Positions 17,028 to 24,948 of a stretch of DNA of 64,000 bases are shown one piece after another. How positions within the stretch are numbered: position 1 is the stretch's first letter; the number at the start of each line of letters is the position of its first letter. The stretch spans positions 2,728,001 to 2,792,000 of the forward strand of contig OZ220734.1 of NCBI GenBank assembly GCA_965116945.1, read 5' to 3'. Both the position numbers and the translations under genes were made by a program. The notes beneath the pieces are model-generated. The model was given only the letters and a program-made list of their open reading frames with translations, made no database searches and was not told the origin of the DNA. The stretch is from Plut-88900 sp965116945 (GTDB taxonomy: Bacteria > Chloroflexota > Dehalococcoidia > Plut-88900).

Positions 17028-18233
17028 CTAAACTACACTTTCTTGATGCAGCTTTTCTATGCGATCTTCCGAATAACCCAGCACCCCCGAAAGCACGTCG
17101 TCCGTATCCTGACCCAGCAGTGGCGCACCCCTGTATTCCGTAGGTGAATCTGAGAGATTTATGGGGTTCCCAATCATCTCCCACTCACCCCTCTGCGGAT
17201 GCTCCATAGTTGCGATCATCCCCCGGTCCTTGATGTGCGGGTCCTGGAACAGGTCTTTGGCATTCAGCACCGCACCGGCCACGACCCCCTGGCTCGCGCA
17301 CTGGTTCATTACCTCGTATTTCGTGTGCTGCATTGCCCAGTCCCCGACCAGTTTGTCCACTTCTTCCTTCCTCTGGAATCGCAGAGCGGAACTCGTATAC
17401 CTCTCGTCCCCAATTAGGTCTTCCTTTCCCATAATCCTCAGCAGCTGGTTCCACGAATCAGAAATGCTCTCGGTGGCGTAGATGTAGCAGTAATCGTCGG
17501 GGCCGCCCGGCTTGCACTTGTACATCCGGGAAGGCGCCGTGTTCCACCCATCGTCCCCCTTCCTCATGATCATGTCCGCGTCATGGTAGTACCACATCAT
17601 CGCCACCCGACTAAAATTGAACACCGACTCCTGCATCGAAACCTCTACTACCTGCCCTTTGCCGGTCCTCTCCCTCTGTAGCAGCGCCGACACCACGCCC
17701 AGCGCCGCATGGTATCCAGTCCCAATGTCTCCGATAGATGTTCCCATCGCAATGGGTGGCCCGTCCTTGAACCCGTTCGTCGAGTAAGAGCCGCCCGTGC
17801 ACTGTGCAATCATGTCGAAGCACTTGTATTGGCTGTACGGACCGTACGTCCCGAAACCCTTGATCCTTCCCAGCACTATCTTCGGGTTTACCTCCGACAA
17901 CACGTCGTATCCCAGCCCCAGCCTTTCCAGCGTTCCCGGCCCTTGGTTCTCCGCCACCACGTCAGCATTCTTAACCAGGTCGAAGAAAACCCTCTTCCCC
18001 TCCTCCGACTTCAGGTTCAGCGTAATGCTCCGCTTATTGCTGTTGAGAATCAGGAAGTAGGGGCTGTCCAACCCTTCGATGTCCTGTGGGGCCCTTCGCC
18101 CCGGGTCACCCCTGCCGGGCGCCTCCACCTTGATTACGTCCGCTCCTAGCCAGGCGAGCGCCTGCGTAAACGACGTTCCTGCTTCCCACTGGGTCAGATC
18201 AACAACTCTGTAGCCTTCCAACGCCTTTTCCAT
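17028..18233 (-). CDS. CaiB/BaiF (class III) CoA-transferase
   Basis: 401 residues of the class III CoA-transferase family. The N-terminal motif GADVIKVEAPGRGDPGRR and the catalytic aspartate region with VAENQGPGTLERLGL and ALGVVSALLQRERTGKGQ are typical, as is the C-terminal region with the NPINLSDSP segment. It moves CoA from an acyl-CoA donor onto a carboxylic acid, through an aspartyl-CoA intermediate. ATG at 18233 is preceded by AAGGGGG. A close paralogue lies at 54332. Substrate cannot be named from sequence. Confidence 0.88.
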   Translation of the reverse strand: MEKALEGYRVVDLTQWEAGTSFTQALAWLGADVIKVEAPGRGDPGRRAPQDIEGLDSPYFLILNSNKRSITLNLKSEEGKRVFFDLVKNADVVAENQGPGTLERLGLGYDVLSEVNPKIVLGRIKGFGTYGPYSQYKCFDMIAQCTGGSYSTNGFKDGPPIAMGTSIGDIGTGYHAALGVVSALLQRERTGKGQVVEVSMQESVFNFSRVAMMWYYHDADMIMRKGDDGWNTAPSRMYKCKPGGPDDYCYIYATESISDSWNQLLRIMGKEDLIGDERYTSSALRFQRKEEVDKLVGDWAMQHTKYEVMNQCASQGVVAGAVLNAKDLFQDPHIKDRGMIATMEHPQRGEWEMIGNPINLSDSPTEYRGAPLLGQDTDDVLSGVLGYSEDRIEKLHQESVV

Positions 18234-18378
18234 TTTCAACCCCCTTATTTGCTTTCTCGTTGCTGGCTGTTCACTACGGATATTTCAGGAGCGTATATAA
18301 TCCTGGATAGGCCCCCATTGGGATCGTCACATTCTACACCACGCCAAGTCCACGCCCCCAACATTACAGGAGAATTCC

Positions 18379-18813
18379 ATGGCTACCGACCTCGGCTTCG
18401 TTTGCATCGCCGTCTACGACCTTCAGGAAGCCACCGACAGGTTTTGCAGTCTTTACGGCCTTCAGGTCATGCAACCCCCAAACGACAACACCCAGTTCGG
18501 CTACCGCAACACATTCCTCGGCAACGGCAAACGTGCCCTCTTGGAGCTCCTCGAACCCCTCGGAGATGACAGCCACGTCCGCAAATTCCTCGAAGCCCGT
18601 GGCGAAGGTGTATACCTCATTACCTTCGAACTTGACGATCTGGTCGGTACCGTGAATAACGTACGCTCCCAGGGCGGACGCATCACCGGTATCCCAGAAG
18701 ACGAAGACCCCACCCCCAGCACCGACTACGTCTGGGTTCACCCCAGCTCATCCCACGGAGTCTTCGTAGAGCTGCTCCAAAAGGGCTTCGGCCCCCTCCC
18801 CGGCAGCAGCTAG
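18379..18813 (+). CDS. VOC (glyoxalase/bleomycin resistance) superfamily protein
   Basis: 144 residues with two paired beta-alpha-beta-beta-beta modules: GFVCIAVYDLQEATDRF at the N-terminus and YLITFELDDLVGTVNNV in the second half, ending FVELLQKG. The layout resembles methylmalonyl-CoA epimerase and related lyases. The candidate metal residues are E57 in LLELLE and a C-terminal Glu in FVELLQ; the usual His in the first strand is not obvious (CIAV), so its metal site may be altered. AGGAGAATTCC before the ATG is a good ribosome binding site. A TATAAT at 18296 may be its -10. Divergent from the CoA-transferase, so both may act on acyl-CoA substrates. Confidence 0.7.
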   Translation: MATDLGFVCIAVYDLQEATDRFCSLYGLQVMQPPNDNTQFGYRNTFLGNGKRALLELLEPLGDDSHVRKFLEARGEGVYLITFELDDLVGTVNNVRSQGGRITGIPEDEDPTPSTDYVWVHPSSSHGVFVELLQKGFGPLPGSS

Positions 18814-18852
18814 TCCATACACGCAGCGTCCTCATTCTTTCGCTTACTCTAT

Positions 18853-18979
18853 GTCATCCCGAGTCGCCGCGAGGGAACTTGGGTGGAACATCCCGCTCCT
18901 TTCTCCCGCAGAGGCGTCCCTCATGGGGACCCTGGGGAGACGGGGCCGCTCGTGCTGAGGCCACTCGAAGTATGAGCGG
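18853..18979. repeat. Mosaic intergenic repeat, copy 2
   Basis: It begins GTCATCCCGAGTCGCCGCGAGG and ends with an inverted repeat, CCGCTC...GAGCGG (18946-18979), around CGTGCTGAGGCCACTCGAAGTAT. The latter stem-loop recurs almost unchanged at 58083. No gene is visible between 18814 and 19015. Confidence 0.55.
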
Positions 18980-19015
18980 GGGGATGCCCACGCTTTGTCT
19001 GTCCATCCCGTCCTT

Positions 19016-19831
19016 CTACCCCACCCCTACCTGACACTTCCCACATAGATAAGTCCCCCTCCCCCCGACAACCATCCTCTCAATCTCCCCCGAGCAACGC
19101 GGACACCCCACCCCCTTCTCCCGAGGAACCAGGAAAATCATCGGCCCCAGGTCCTCCGTCGGTGGAGCATCCACCGGCATGTTTCTCTCCAGAATGTCAA
19201 TCGCCCGACTCAGCACCCACACTATCGACTCGTGAATCGATTCCACCTTCTCAACCCCAACATCCCTCGCCCGAGTCATAGGGTGCACACCCGACCTGAA
19301 CAGTATATCGTCAGCGTAGATGTTCCCAATCCCTGCAATCCGTTTTTGGTCCATCAGCAGAGACTTAATCGCCGTCCCCCGACCCTCCAATATCTTGCCC
19401 AAGACTTCCACCGTGAATGAAGGCTCCAGCGGTTCGGGCCCCAGGTCCCCAACCACCGACTCCGCATCATCCACCAACCACACCGCCCCGAACTTGCGCG
19501 GGTCCACAAACCGCATATCGTATCCATCCTTGAAATGGAACACCGTCTGGGTGTATCTATGCATCTCCTCCTTGGATCCCACCACCCTCAATGACCCCGT
19601 CATCCTCAGATGCACGATTAACGTACGCGTATCCCGCAGCTGAAATAGAAAGTACTTTGCCCGCCGCCCGACATCTTCAACCGTCGCCCCCATCAACCCC
19701 TCTTGGAACTCCCCCGGCGAAGGTGTCTTCACCGCGTTGGTCCAGTTCAGCGTCACCCCTGAAATCGTCCGTCCCCTCACTCCGGGCCTTACCACCCGAC
19801 ACATCACCTCGACGTCCGGCAGCTCCGGCAT
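19016..19831 (-). CDS. mutM: Formamidopyrimidine-DNA glycosylase
   Basis: 271 residues beginning PELPDVE after the initiator, so the catalytic Pro2 and Glu3 are present. Beta-lysine (VHLRMTGSLR), the helix-two-turn-helix with GIGNIYADDILF, and the C-terminal zinc finger (C-P-R-C...C-G-K-C) are visible. It excises 8-oxoguanine and ring-opened purines and cuts by beta/delta-elimination. It starts three bases after polA on the same strand, a repair pairing seen in many bacteria. Confidence 0.95.
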   Translation of the reverse strand: MPELPDVEVMCRVVRPGVRGRTISGVTLNWTNAVKTPSPGEFQEGLMGATVEDVGRRAKYFLFQLRDTRTLIVHLRMTGSLRVVGSKEEMHRYTQTVFHFKDGYDMRFVDPRKFGAVWLVDDAESVVGDLGPEPLEPSFTVEVLGKILEGRGTAIKSLLMDQKRIAGIGNIYADDILFRSGVHPMTRARDVGVEKVESIHESIVWVLSRAIDILERNMPVDAPPTEDLGPMIFLVPREKGVGCPRCSGEIERMVVGGRGTYLCGKCQVGVG

Positions 19832-19834
19832 CGG

Positions 19835-22576
19835 CTACGCCATGTCTCCCCAGTTGGGGCCCATCTTCACGTCCACTTTCAGCGGCACGCTCAGTTCCAG
19901 CGCCGACGCCATCACCTCCCTCGCTAGCCCAGACATCTCTTCCACCTCATCCCTCGGCACCTCGAAAATCAGTTCATCGTGCACCTGCAACAGCATCTTG
20001 CTCTGCATGTGCGCTTCGTCCATCCGGTTCTGCACGCCTATCATGGCCAGCTTCGTGATCTCCGCTGAAGTGCCTTGTATCGGCATGTTGATCGCCATCC
20101 TCTCAGCCGCCATCCTCAAATTATGATTCCTGGAGTGGAACTCCGGGAAATGCCGACGCCTGCCCAGCACCGTCTGGACGTACCCCTGAGCCTTCGCCTT
20201 ATGCTTCGTGACCTCCATGTACTCCTTCACACCGGGATACCGCTCGAAATACTGGTCGATGAACCTCTGCGCCTCTTCGTTGGACAACCCGGTCCGGTTA
20301 GCCAGCCCGAACCCGCTTATTCCGTAGATAATCCCGAAGTTTATTGTCTTCGCAATCCTCCTCATCTCTGCGGTGACTTCATCCATGGCCACCTCAAACA
20401 CGTACGACGCTGTTGACGCGTGGATATCTGCACCATCGTGAAATGCCTTGTTCAGGCCCGGGTCCTCCGATATGTGCGCCAGCACCCGAAGATCGATCTG
20501 TGAATAATCCGCAGCCAGCAACACCCACTCCGGATGGTCCTGTGCTATGAACGCGTGCCTGACCTGCCCCCCGAGTTCAGTCCTGATCGGTATATTTTGC
20601 AGGTTCGGGTCATTGCTCGACACCCGGCCGGTTACCGAGCCCGTCTGGTTGAACGTCGTATGCACCCGACCCGTATGGGGGTTCACCATGTCGGGAAGGG
20701 CATCCAGGTACGTCGATTTCAGCTTGGATATCTGTCGGAACTCCAGCACTTTCTCTACGATCGGGTGCGCTCCCCTCAACCCCTCCAGCACCCGCGCATC
20801 CGTAGAGAACCCGCTCTTCGTCCGCTTCGCACTCGGCAACTCAAGCTCCTTGAACAGCACATCTCCCAGCTGCTTCGGGGAGTTGATAGTAAATCGGTGC
20901 CCCACGTCCTCGTAGATGCCGCCTTCCAGGATCGCCAGCCGCTCGGTGAGTTCCATCGACATCCCTGTAAGGAGCTTCGCGTCCAGCGCAATCCCCGACC
21001 TCTGCATCCTTACGATTATCGGCACCAGGGGAAGCTCCACGTCCTCCATCATCCCCCACAACCCCTCCCCCCGGGCCTCTTTTTCCAGCATCTTCGACAG
21101 TCTCAGTGTCATGTCCGCATCCGCCGCCGCGTAGGGACTCGCCGCATCCACACTCACCTTGTCCATGGTGGTCTGCTTGGACCCCGTCCCGATTAGCTCC
21201 GTGATCGGAGTCATCTCGACTCCTAGCCGGTCAAACGAGAGTCCCTTCAACCCCAGCGCCTTCTCCCCGACCAGGAACGCTGCAATCATGCTGTCGTTCG
21301 CCAGTCCCTTCACCTCCACTCCGTAGTTAGCCAGCACCATCATGTCGTAGTTCGCGTTGTGCGCCGTTTTTGGAAGAGACTCATCCCCGAAAAGCGGACG
21401 CAGTTTCTCAATGACCACGTCCCTCGGCAGTTGCTGCCCAACCATGTGCCCCACCGGCACGTAATACGACACCCCAGCCTTCGCCGAAATCGACACCCCC
21501 ACAAGTCCCGCTATCATCGCGTTCAGGCTCGTCGTCTCCGTGTCGAATGCGAAGTAGCCCGCCTCCCGCACTTCCGCAATCATCCTGTCCAGAGAATCTT
21601 CGTCTTGAATCGTATGGTACTCCACCTCCCCTACCCCCGAGACCGCCGCTTCGTCCCCAACTCCACTTTCCTCCCCTTCTCCACCCGGCAGCCGACCTAG
21701 CAAGCTCGAAAATTCCATCTCGCGGAACAGAGCTACAACTGCCTCCCTGTTAAACCCTGACCTCGCACACCCCTCAAAATCCAGATCGAGTGGCACCCGT
21801 ACGACTATTCTCGCCAGTTCCACCGACATCTTCGCCTGCACCTGGTGCTCCTTCAGCAGGCCTTGTATCCGAGTGGGTTTCACCTCATCAATATGTTCGT
21901 AAATCCCCTCAATGTCCCCAAACTGCTGCACCAGTTTTGCTGCAGTCTTCCCCCCGATACCCGGTACCCCGGGAATGTTGTCCGACGTATCTCCAACCAG
22001 CCCCTTGAAGTCAGGGATCAACATCGGAGGTACGCCATACCGCTCCACCACCTTGTTTTCGTCGTAGAGGACCGTGTCCTTGAACATACCCCTCGGCAGA
22101 AGTGCCTTCACATAGGGCGTTACCAATTGGACGGTGTCCGTATCCCCCGTCAAGATGACCGTGTCTATCCCCTGCTCCGACGCCTGCCTCGAAAGCGTCC
22201 CCAGCACGTCATCCCCCTCGTACCCATCCATCTCGTACGCCGGAATCCCGAACGCCGACACCAGCTCCCTTATCCTCTTGAACTGTACCCGCAAATCGTC
22301 CGGAGTCGCCGCCCGGTGCGCCTTGTACTCCTCGTATTGCATATGCCTGAACGTGGGCGCAGGCCTGTCGAATACAATTGCACAGTGCGTTGGGTCTATC
22401 TCATCCAAAGCCTTCAGCAGCGCGCTCGTAAACCCATACACCGCCCCTATCGGCTCCCCCGTCTTATTTACTGTCAGCGGCGGCAGAGCGTGAAACGCCC
22501 GGTGCACCAGCGCGTGCCCGTCCATCAACAAAAAGAGCGGCTTCCGCTCCAACATTGACGTCTGCTGACTTGGCAT
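19835..22576 (-). CDS. polA: DNA polymerase I
   Basis: 913 residues. The 5'-3' exonuclease spans roughly 1-290 (LFLLMDGHALVHRAF, YEGDDVLGTL, VGDTSDNIPGVPGIG). A 3'-5' exonuclease domain follows with FDTET, HNANYDM and the YAAADAD region intact, so proofreading should be active, unlike Taq-type enzymes. Polymerase motifs A (AADYSQIDLR), B (KTINFGIIYG) and C (VHDELIFEVP) end the protein. ATG at 22576 is preceded by GGAGGGATCAAA; an upstream in-frame start lacks such a site. Confidence 0.95.
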   Translation of the reverse strand: MPSQQTSMLERKPLFLLMDGHALVHRAFHALPPLTVNKTGEPIGAVYGFTSALLKALDEIDPTHCAIVFDRPAPTFRHMQYEEYKAHRAATPDDLRVQFKRIRELVSAFGIPAYEMDGYEGDDVLGTLSRQASEQGIDTVILTGDTDTVQLVTPYVKALLPRGMFKDTVLYDENKVVERYGVPPMLIPDFKGLVGDTSDNIPGVPGIGGKTAAKLVQQFGDIEGIYEHIDEVKPTRIQGLLKEHQVQAKMSVELARIVVRVPLDLDFEGCARSGFNREAVVALFREMEFSSLLGRLPGGEGEESGVGDEAAVSGVGEVEYHTIQDEDSLDRMIAEVREAGYFAFDTETTSLNAMIAGLVGVSISAKAGVSYYVPVGHMVGQQLPRDVVIEKLRPLFGDESLPKTAHNANYDMMVLANYGVEVKGLANDSMIAAFLVGEKALGLKGLSFDRLGVEMTPITELIGTGSKQTTMDKVSVDAASPYAAADADMTLRLSKMLEKEARGEGLWGMMEDVELPLVPIIVRMQRSGIALDAKLLTGMSMELTERLAILEGGIYEDVGHRFTINSPKQLGDVLFKELELPSAKRTKSGFSTDARVLEGLRGAHPIVEKVLEFRQISKLKSTYLDALPDMVNPHTGRVHTTFNQTGSVTGRVSSNDPNLQNIPIRTELGGQVRHAFIAQDHPEWVLLAADYSQIDLRVLAHISEDPGLNKAFHDGADIHASTASYVFEVAMDEVTAEMRRIAKTINFGIIYGISGFGLANRTGLSNEEAQRFIDQYFERYPGVKEYMEVTKHKAKAQGYVQTVLGRRRHFPEFHSRNHNLRMAAERMAINMPIQGTSAEITKLAMIGVQNRMDEAHMQSKMLLQVHDELIFEVPRDEVEEMSGLAREVMASALELSVPLKVDVKMGPNWGDMA

Positions 22577-22696
22577 TTTGATCCCTCCCTCAGGCCCGAT
22601 TATAGCACCCAACCCCTCAGCCCCCTGGCTTTCGCTTACCCTGCTAGGCATCTTGATTTCGCCAACAACACTTGTCCTGTCCTACACCCTCGTACC

Positions 22697-22705
22697 TGCT
22701 AATAT
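22697..22705 (+). promoter_or_regulatory. Extended -10 promoter element
   Basis: TGcTAATAT lies about 50 bases before the ATG of the LLM oxidoreductase gene. A weak CTGTCC sits at the -35 distance. Confidence 0.4.
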
Positions 22706-22755
22706 AGGCTCCATCCCAAGGCCCCTAGGCCCCGACTCAATTCCAGGAGGCACCC

Positions 22756-23691
22756 ATGGCCCTTCGCATCGGCATGCACACCGGCGTCCAGGACGTTTCC
22801 TACCCTGACCTCAGCAAGCTCTGGAATATCGCCGACACCAACGGCTTTTACTGGGTTTCCGTCTGGGACCACTTCTACGAAAATCCAACCCATGATGGTA
22901 GAAGTCCCTGCTTCGAGGCCACCACCACTATGGCAGCCATCGCCGCCGAGACCCAAAACGTCCGCATCGGTTGCCTCGTCATGGCCATCGGTTACCGTAA
23001 CCCTGCCCTCCTCGCAAAGGCTACAGTCACCATCGACCACATCAGCAATGGCCGCGTCGAAATGGGCATCGGCGGCGGCTGGTACGAAATGGAATTCCTC
23101 GCCTACGGCTACCCCTATCCTCCCATCAAGACCCGACTGGACCAGCTCGAGGAAGGCGCTCAGATTATCCGCTCCATGCTGTACAACGAAGCCACGACCT
23201 TCCAGGGCGAGCATTTCTCTGTAGACAACGCATACCTCTTCCCCCGCCCCATCCAGCCCCACCCCCGCCTCTGGATAGGAGGTCTCGGCGAAAAACGCAC
23301 CCTCCGCATCGCCGCTCGCTACGCAGATGGCTGGAACGCCGCCTACGTCCCACCCGATGTCTTCGCCGCTAAATCCAACATCCTCGACCAATGGTGCGAA
23401 AAAGAAGGTAGAGACCCGGCCTCCATCACCCGCAGCGTCAACCTTGGCTTCTACATGGGCACAGACGAAGCCGACGCCCGTAGAAAGAAAGAAGCCATTG
23501 AAAGCGCATGGGGTGGAGATCCCACCTACAAGCCCGGAGGCATGCTGTTCGGCACTGCCGATCAGGTCAAGGACCGCATCAGCGCGTACGTCGACATTGG
23601 AACGACAGACCTCAACATCGCCTTCCGCGCCCCCTTCGACTTCGACGCCGTACAATCCTTCATCGAAGACGTAATGCCCGCCTTCCAATAA
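22756..23691 (+). CDS. LLM-class F420/FMN-dependent oxidoreductase
   Basis: 311 residues of the luciferase-like TIM barrel. The N-terminal strand RIGMHTGVQD, WDHFYENP near residue 37, GCLVMAIGYRNPALLAKA, and GRVEMGIGGGWYEMEF are typical of the F420-dependent branch (methylene-H4MPT reductase-like), where the last segment binds the cofactor. AGGAGG lies 5 bases before the ATG. It catalyses hydride transfer to, or oxygenation of, an unknown substrate. It is isolated from other enzymes and divergent from polA. Confidence 0.85.
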   Translation: MALRIGMHTGVQDVSYPDLSKLWNIADTNGFYWVSVWDHFYENPTHDGRSPCFEATTTMAAIAAETQNVRIGCLVMAIGYRNPALLAKATVTIDHISNGRVEMGIGGGWYEMEFLAYGYPYPPIKTRLDQLEEGAQIIRSMLYNEATTFQGEHFSVDNAYLFPRPIQPHPRLWIGGLGEKRTLRIAARYADGWNAAYVPPDVFAAKSNILDQWCEKEGRDPASITRSVNLGFYMGTDEADARRKKEAIESAWGGDPTYKPGGMLFGTADQVKDRISAYVDIGTTDLNIAFRAPFDFDAVQSFIEDVMPAFQ

Positions 23692-23725
23692 TCCTCACGG
23701 ATAGGGGTGACGGTGAGGTCCAGCA

Positions 23726-23763
23726 CCCTCTCCCTTGAGGGGAGAGGGCTAGGGTGAGGGTGA
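23726..23763. repeat. CCCTCTCCC hairpin repeat
   Basis: CCCTCTCC and GGAGAGGG form a hairpin at 23726-23748, followed by CTAGGGTGAGGGTGA. The same hairpin plus ggGTGAgggt tail occurs at 32371 and in degenerate form at 3187, 8816 and 58176. The 23692-23834 gap holds no gene. Confidence 0.55.
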
Positions 23764-23834
23764 TACTGGAGTCAAAGACCTGCTACGTAAAAGGCACTTG
23801 CCGAGAGAGCTCTGGCGTGAGGGTTCCCCTTCCC

Positions 23835-24314
23835 CTACCTCAACCGCTCCACCAAAGCCTTCCCCACATGCGGCGGCACAAACGAATCCGGTGCTCCCCC
23901 GAGCTTCACCGCCTCTTTCAACAGCGAAGAGCTCAGGAACTGGTGCTCAAGGCTGCTCATCAGCGTCACCAGCTCAATATCCGGTGCCAGCTTTTTGTTC
24001 ATCAGCGCCATCTCGAATTCACGCTCAAAGTCCGATACCATGCGTAGTCCGCGAATCATCACTTGGGCATTGATCTCTCGAGCAAAGTCCACCGTCAGAC
24101 CCGAATACCCGACAACCCTGATGTTAGAGCTTCCGTTAATCGAATCTCTCACCAGCGCTATCCGCTCCTCGGTTGTAAATAAGAGTTTCTTGTTGTCGGG
24201 TATCGAGTACACCCCTATAACCACTTCATCAAAAAGCGTGGCCGCTCTCTTGGCTATGTCTAGGTGTCCGTTGGTTACGGGATCGAAGCTGCCGGGGTAA
24301 AGGGCGGTGGTCAA
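23835..24314 (-). CDS. coaD: Phosphopantetheine adenylyltransferase
   Basis: 159 residues, the usual CoaD length. ALYPGSFDPVTNGHLDI carries the nucleotidyltransferase HxGH-type site (here NGH), and the later LMSSLEHQFLSSSLLKE holds the family's ISSS-like motif. It makes dephospho-CoA from phosphopantetheine and ATP. The start is TTG, overlapping the rsmD stop (TTGA), so the two are translationally coupled, as is common for rsmD-coaD. Confidence 0.93.
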   Translation of the reverse strand: MTTALYPGSFDPVTNGHLDIAKRAATLFDEVVIGVYSIPDNKKLLFTTEERIALVRDSINGSSNIRVVGYSGLTVDFAREINAQVMIRGLRMVSDFEREFEMALMNKKLAPDIELVTLMSSLEHQFLSSSLLKEAVKLGGAPDSFVPPHVGKALVERLR

Positions 24315-24865
24315 AGATTTTCCTCCAACTGAAAGATCGACAACATTGTATCACCGTAGCTTTTCTCTTTTCTTAACACGAGTCCCCCGTATCTTCCTTC
24401 AAGCGGTCGACGCCTCGCATGCTCCACAATCAACATGCCTTCATCTCCACACAATCCCTTCTCACTTATCTGGTCCACAACCTGGTCCACCGATTGATCC
24501 GCATACGGCGGATCCATGAATATCACGTCATACGGCCCGTCCAACGAATCCAGGGCCTTCGCAGCATCCATCACGTGCACCCGTCCGAATTCCTCGAGTC
24601 GCGTGTTTGCCAGGTTCTCCGAAATCGCGCGCGCCATGCTCCTGTCTCGCTCCACGAAATCAGCCCACCCCGCCCCCCTGCTCAGCGCCTCTATACCAAT
24701 CGCCCCGGTACCCGCGTACAGGTCCAGCACCCGACCCATCTCCACATCCATTGCCTCGAGCATCGAAAACAACGCTGCCCTTACCCTCTCAGCACTCGGC
24801 CGAAAGGTCGCTCCGGTCGGCGTCTTTAGCCTCCGCCCCTTGGCCTCTCCCGCAATTACGCGCAT
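24311..24865 (-). CDS. rsmD: 16S rRNA (guanine(966)-N(2))-methyltransferase
   Basis: 184 residues of the RsmD family. It starts MRVIAGEAKGR, has RPSAERVRAALFSML, the SAM-binding VLDLYAGTGAIGIEAL near residue 46, and the catalytic DPPY near residue 118. It methylates G966 of 16S rRNA in the 30S head. Coupled to coaD downstream. Confidence 0.93.
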   Translation of the reverse strand: MRVIAGEAKGRRLKTPTGATFRPSAERVRAALFSMLEAMDVEMGRVLDLYAGTGAIGIEALSRGAGWADFVERDRSMARAISENLANTRLEEFGRVHVMDAAKALDSLDGPYDVIFMDPPYADQSVDQVVDQISEKGLCGDEGMLIVEHARRRPLEGRYGGLVLRKEKSYGDTMLSIFQLEENL

Positions 24866-24948
24866 GCCAAGATTCTAAAGGTGCGCTGACTTCACCCGCA
24901 ACGTTCTCTCCACCCCTTTCCTTGACCAAACTCAACACTTGGTTCCGC

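Noticed and set aside
22699..23688. 329-codon minus-strand frame opposite the LLM oxidoreductase
   Set aside because: Composition is Val/Gly/Asp-rich shadow coding; the plus strand has clear LLM motifs and a ribosome binding site.
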